A stretch of 8,844 bases of DNA, from positions 1-8,844 of the forward strand of contig JAHACE010000064.1 in assembly GCA_018376005.1 (NCBI GenBank). Reading direction: 5' to 3'. Of the stretch, positions 6,400-8,844 are shown piece by piece. The notes under the pieces were generated by a model. That model was not told where the DNA came from and searched no databases. It was given only the letters and a program-made list of their open reading frames with translations. Both the position numbers and the translations under genes were made by a program. The stretch is from Atopobium sp. (GTDB taxonomy: Bacteria > Actinomycetota > Coriobacteriia > Coriobacteriales > Atopobiaceae). The first letter of the stretch is position 1. Each line of letters starts with the position of its first letter.

Positions 6400-7239
6400 T
6401 TAAGCAGCCTCAACAACTTCCTTGGAAGCGTTGTCTTTCTTAGCAAAGTGCTCAGCAACGTAACCAGTGATCAAAGGAGTCAGGATTGCAGTAACGATAA
6501 CTGCAGCTGCTACCTGTGCGTTTGCTGTTGCAAGAGCAGCTCCGCCATACAGAGCTGGGTTAGCCTCTGCCATAGCAGCAGGTGTAAGTGCATTTGCACC
6601 TGCGCAGGAAGAAATAGCAACACCAGCAATACCAGTTCCGCCAGTTGCGCGATCAACAAAGTAGTTGATAAAGCCACCGCAAACGGAGCAGATAACGCCA
6701 AGCAGAATACCTGCAGGACCAGCCATGATGAGGGAATCAAACTTCATAGTGGTTCCCATAGCAAAGAAGGTCATGACAATAATTGCTGGCAGAGCGCTTG
6801 TGAGCATCTTCTTCATGGATGGGAAGAAGTTGCCAAGCAGAATACCAATAATAATTGGCAGAACTGCGCCAAGCAAAGACCAGTTGATTGGCGACTGGCC
6901 AGTTGCACCTAGAGCAAGCATGGTAACTGGAGGGCCAACAACCAGCGTAGTAATTGCAACTGCACCCTGCTCATACTCGTTACCGTAGTCGGCCATCAGA
7001 CCTGCGTACATGGAGTTGTTTGCACCAGAGCAAGCAGCAAGGATAACCATAGAAGAAAGACCAAGCAGGTTGTCGTTCAGGAAGAACAGAACAGCAAGAC
7101 CAAGAGCAACGCAGAATACAACCTTAGAAATGATGATGATAGCGCCACGAAGAGCAGCCTTTGGTGCACTCTTAAACGAAATAGTTGCACCAACACACAA
7201 CATGAAAGCACCAACCAGAGCAGCAGTATTTGTAGCCAT
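6400..7239 (-). CDS. kdgT: 2-keto-3-deoxygluconate permease (KdgT) family transporter, short N-terminus
   Basis: This is a 279-residue hydrophobic protein with about nine membrane segments. It follows the KdgT family closely over most of its length: FMLCVGATISFKSAPKAALR, the CSGANNSMYAGLM...YG motif (family NGGLYASIM..YG), GAVLPIIIGILLGN, FFAMGTTMKFDSL, GPAGILLGV and TGIAGVAISSCAGANALTPA near the end. KdgT carries 2-keto-3-deoxygluconate into the cell by proton symport; here the substrate is inferred from family and neighbour only. It lacks about 40 residues found at the start of the usual 320-330-residue protein, including the KIPGGMM-type first segment. The start ATG 7239 is set by AGGTGA six bases upstream, which overlaps the stop codon of the dehydrogenase gene, so the two are coupled. 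Upstream in-frame TTG codons (7245 and 7242) are less likely starts, and a stop lies just before them. It may be a functional short variant or impaired. Confidence 0.82.
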   Translation of the reverse strand: MATNTAALVGAFMLCVGATISFKSAPKAALRGAIIIISKVVFCVALGLAVLFFLNDNLLGLSSMVILAACSGANNSMYAGLMADYGNEYEQGAVAITTLVVGPPVTMLALGATGQSPINWSLLGAVLPIIIGILLGNFFPSMKKMLTSALPAIIVMTFFAMGTTMKFDSLIMAGPAGILLGVICSVCGGFINYFVDRATGGTGIAGVAISSCAGANALTPAAMAEANPALYGGAALATANAQVAAAVIVTAILTPLITGYVAEHFAKKDNASKEVVEAA

Positions 7240-7249
7240 CAACAATCAC

Positions 7250-8002
7250 CTAATCCATTACGATGCCGCCGTCGCAGTCGCCAACCTCACCGTTGACAAA
7301 GCTAGCAGCGTCGGAAGCAAAGAACAGTACCATCTGTGCAGGCTCAGATGCCTGTGCAGGACGGCCGAGAGGAATAATGCCTACGACCTTCTTGTACTTC
7401 TCCTCATCGTTGGAGAGTGCAGTGGTCATATCTGTAATGGTGAAGGATGGGCAAACAGCGTTACAAGAAATGCCGTACTTGCCGCCCTCTTTAGCGATAG
7501 CCTTGGTAAAGCCGTTCATACCAGCCTTAGAAGATGCGTAAGCAACAGTACCAAGGAGGCCGCCGCCAATCTTGCCTGCAACGGAAGAAACGTTGACAAT
7601 GCGAGCGCCACCACGATCAATGAAGTGCTGCCAGAGAGCGTGAGTTACGTTGTAGGTACCGGTGAGGTTGGTGTTGATAGTGTTGTTCCACTCTTTGTCG
7701 TCAACCTCGGTGAAAGGAACGGAGCTGATGCGACCAGCGCAGTTGATAAGAACGTTGACGTCGCCGCACTCCTCAAGAATCTGAGCAACGGTCTTCTTGA
7801 CGCCCTCGGCATCTGCAATGTCCATTGTGTAGAAGAAGTTACCCTCGCCGAGCTCCTCGACAAACTTGCGGCCAGTGTCCTCGTGACGAGAGCAAACGAT
7901 TACATGTCCACCTCCAGCAACAATACCCTTGGAGATCTCAGCGCCAATACCAGCGCTTCCGCCTGTAACCAGAACCAGCTTACCTGTAAAATCGAATGCC
8001 AT
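7250..8002 (-). CDS. Short-chain dehydrogenase/reductase, probably sugar-acid (KduD or gluconate 5-dehydrogenase type)
   Basis: This is a 250-residue classical SDR of normal length. It has the Rossmann cofactor motif TGGSAGIG (13-20), an acidic D61-I62 adenine-pocket pair, NCAG (87-90), the active-site Asn in INTNLTG (Asn112), the catalytic Ser in VNVSS (139/140) and YASSK (Tyr155, Lys159). Arg39 after the second strand suggests NADP(H) may be accepted, but cofactor choice is uncertain. The start ATG 8002 follows AAGGAG at good spacing; the frame is open upstream to 8026 without such a site. Its stop TAG overlaps the ribosome site of the KdgT-type permease, so the pair is one operon. By context it may interconvert keto-deoxy sugar acids from uronate breakdown, as KduD does, or act on gluconate. 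FabG-like activity cannot be excluded from sequence alone, although being paired with a permease argues against it. Confidence 0.85.
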   Translation of the reverse strand: MAFDFTGKLVLVTGGSAGIGAEISKGIVAGGGHVIVCSRHEDTGRKFVEELGEGNFFYTMDIADAEGVKKTVAQILEECGDVNVLINCAGRISSVPFTEVDDKEWNNTINTNLTGTYNVTHALWQHFIDRGGARIVNVSSVAGKIGGGLLGTVAYASSKAGMNGFTKAIAKEGGKYGISCNAVCPSFTITDMTTALSNDEEKYKKVVGIIPLGRPAQASEPAQMVLFFASDAASFVNGEVGDCDGGIVMD

Positions 8003-8072
8003 GCTCTCTCCTTTTTTAACGAGCACAAACCATTAGGAAACAAAATAAATTCTAGCCATATTCACATAATTT

Positions 8073-8101
8073 GCTATAGAAAAATTATTTTTGTTTCACA
8101 A
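8073..8101 (-). promoter_or_regulatory. Candidate promoter and operator of the dehydrogenase/permease operon
   Basis: On the minus strand, TTGTGA (8096-8101) and TATAGC (8073-8078) are 17 bases apart, each with four of six consensus matches. The -35 lies in a small inverted repeat, TTTGT-TTC-ACAAA (8090-8102), that could bind a repressor. The decamer ATAATTTGCT occurs at 8066-8075, overlapping the -10, and again at 8129-8138, exactly 63 bp away, or about six helical turns. Each element is weak alone. Confidence 0.35.
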
Positions 8102-8231
8102 ATCCTATGGTAAATAAGCCAAAGGAAAATAATTTGCTTAAAATGCGACATAAATGACACATTAAATTTCATGTTCAATCTTTTGGACATTTGTCTGCAA
8201 ATCTAACCATTTTTCTTTCCTCGTAAATTTC

Positions 8232-8255
8232 AAAAGTTAGACAAAGATAACTTTT
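8232..8255. promoter_or_regulatory. Perfect inverted repeat, likely operator for the metal-uptake gene
   Basis: AAAAGTTA (8232-8239) and TAACTTTT (8248-8255) are perfect 8-bp arms around GACAAAGA. The element covers the -35 hexamer and most of the spacer of the promoter below, the classic place for a repressor. By its length, AT-rich arms and placement before a metal-binding lipoprotein gene it resembles DtxR/MntR-family operators, but the match is by style only. Confidence 0.6.
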
Positions 8256-8266
8256 AGGAATACAAT
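8238..8266 (+). promoter_or_regulatory. Promoter of the metal ABC transporter gene
   Basis: TAGACA (8238-8243) and TACAAT (8261-8266) are spaced by exactly 17 bases, each with five of six matches to the housekeeping consensus. Transcription would begin near 8273, leaving a leader of about 110 bases with a small hairpin, GAGCT-CGT-AGCTC, near 8284-8296, and AAGGA before the ATG at 8384. Confidence 0.75.
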
Positions 8267-8383
8267 AGGGAGAGAAACCAGTTGAGCTCGTAGCTCCAAA
8301 CTCCTAACTCTTGGCTTCACGCTATCAGTTTCTTGCTTTCAGCCCCGCAGCTACTTGCTCTCATATCTTTTAAGGAAGTCACT

Positions 8384-8844
8384 ATGAAACATCACTGCAC
8401 GCATATCTCGGCAGTCGCAAACCCGCAATCGCGCCTCACCTGCAACCCTCTCCTATCCCGCAGGTCAGTGCTCACCTTGCTCGGCGCAAGCTCCGCGGCA
8501 GCAATCGCTTCTCTCGCCGCATGTAGTCCACGCGATTCTGCAGCCAGCTCAAGCTCCGCGCAAAACCAGAACTCTTCGGCTCCCCTCGTCTTGACCACCT
8601 TCACCGTGATCCAGGACATGGCTTCTCGCGTTGCGGGCGAGTTCTGCCAGGTAGAATCCATCACCAAGGCTGGTGCCGAAATCCACGACTACGAGCCCAC
8701 GCCCGACGACCTCAAGCGCGCGCAAAAAGCCCAGCTCATCCTCAACAACGGACTGGGGCTTGAGCGCTGGTTTGAACGCTTTGTTGCCGACTCGCAAGCA
8801 CAGCGCGCTGACCTCAGCGAAGGCATCACCGCCATCCCCATCGC
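8384..8844 (+). CDS. Metal-binding lipoprotein of a Zn/Mn ABC transporter (3' end outside window)
   Basis: This is the first 153 residues of a substrate-binding protein of the ZnuA/PsaA/MntC type, running off the right edge. The start ATG 8384 has AAGGA (8372-8376) seven bases upstream. The N-terminus has a long leader, then SRRSVLTLLG (residues 25-34), a twin-arginine-type motif, a hydrophobic stretch and the lipobox LAAC with Cys47 as the expected lipid-modified residue. A Ser/Asn/Gln-rich linker follows to about residue 66. The mature part begins LVLTTFTVIQDMASRVAGE and carries GAEIHDYEPTPDD (98-109), the family signature in which His101 is the first metal ligand, then AQLILNNGLGLERWFERF. 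It would capture zinc or manganese outside the membrane and pass it to an ABC permease, expected just downstream. The first 153 residues cannot tell Zn from Mn. An operator-like inverted repeat covers its promoter, suggesting metal-dependent repression. Confidence 0.88.
   Translation, partial: MKHHCTHISAVANPQSRLTCNPLLSRRSVLTLLGASSAAAIASLAACSPRDSAASSSSAQNQNSSAPLVLTTFTVIQDMASRVAGEFCQVESITKAGAEIHDYEPTPDDLKRAQKAQLILNNGLGLERWFERFVADSQAQRADLSEGITAIPI

Noticed and set aside
8090..8102. TTTGT-TTC-ACAAA as a KdgR box
   Set aside because: The known enterobacterial KdgR site differs in sequence and spacing. Only a generic operator candidate can be claimed.
7010..8113. Long plus-strand open frame (367 codons) across the dehydrogenase and permease genes
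   Set aside because: It is antisense to two well-recognised proteins, has no ribosome site, and its translation has no domain-like character. It is a shadow of their codon usage.

Overview
This looks like chromosomal DNA from an anaerobic Gram-positive actinobacterium of moderate GC, probably class Coriobacteriia, family Atopobiaceae (Lancefieldella/Atopobium/Olsenella type). That placement is an inference from protein style, from moderate-GC genes separated by AT-rich gaps, and from the gene mix: polymer-type CDP-glycerol transferases, a sulfatase-fold envelope transferase and a Tat-type lipoprotein signal. No rRNA or other phylogenetic marker is present to confirm it.

Layout. (1) Positions 2-613, plus strand: the 3' end of a gene whose C-terminus resembles the DUF3825 domain. 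A strong hairpin terminator (669-697) follows, then a short tandem repeat (724-765). (2) Positions 790-4810, minus strand: a tightly coupled two-gene cell-envelope cassette. The first gene, 2933-4810, is an unusual fusion of a YidC/Oxa1-like membrane domain to a CDP-glycerol glycerophosphotransferase-like domain. The second, 790-2940, is a polytopic membrane protein with an extracytoplasmic sulfatase-fold (LtaS/EptA-like) transferase domain. The stop codon of the first lies inside the start region of the second. (3) Positions 4811-5261: an AT-rich divergent intergenic region with candidate promoters for both sides, a heptamer tandem repeat and a perfect palindrome. (4) Positions 5262-5906, plus strand: an AraC-type regulator that stops after the first of its two helix-turn-helix motifs, followed by a strong terminator. 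(5) Positions 6008-6340: non-coding DNA holding three copies of a 23-bp motif, TCCAACTAA-N5-TTTTTTACC, one inverted and two direct. (6) Positions 6400-8002, minus strand: an operon of a short-chain dehydrogenase and a 2-keto-3-deoxygluconate permease (KdgT) family transporter that lacks the usual N-terminal segment, closed by its own terminator. (7) Positions 8027-8383: an AT-rich divergent region with a well-formed promoter whose -35 and spacer lie inside a perfect inverted repeat, then the start of a metal-binding ABC-transporter lipoprotein (8384 to the window end).

How they work together. The two-gene cassette suggests assembly of a glycerol-phosphate-type (teichoic-acid-like) surface polymer: a cytoplasmic CDP-glycerol-using transferase tethered by an insertase-like membrane domain, followed by a membrane enzyme acting on the outer face. 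The dehydrogenase and KdgT-like pair suggests uptake and redox conversion of a sugar acid such as a keto-deoxy-gluconate. The last gene begins a Zn/Mn uptake system that is probably controlled by metal. The most notable items are the YidC/CDP-glycerol transferase fusion, the three-copy intergenic motif, the operator-like inverted repeat on the metal-transporter promoter, and the truncated AraC and KdgT proteins.
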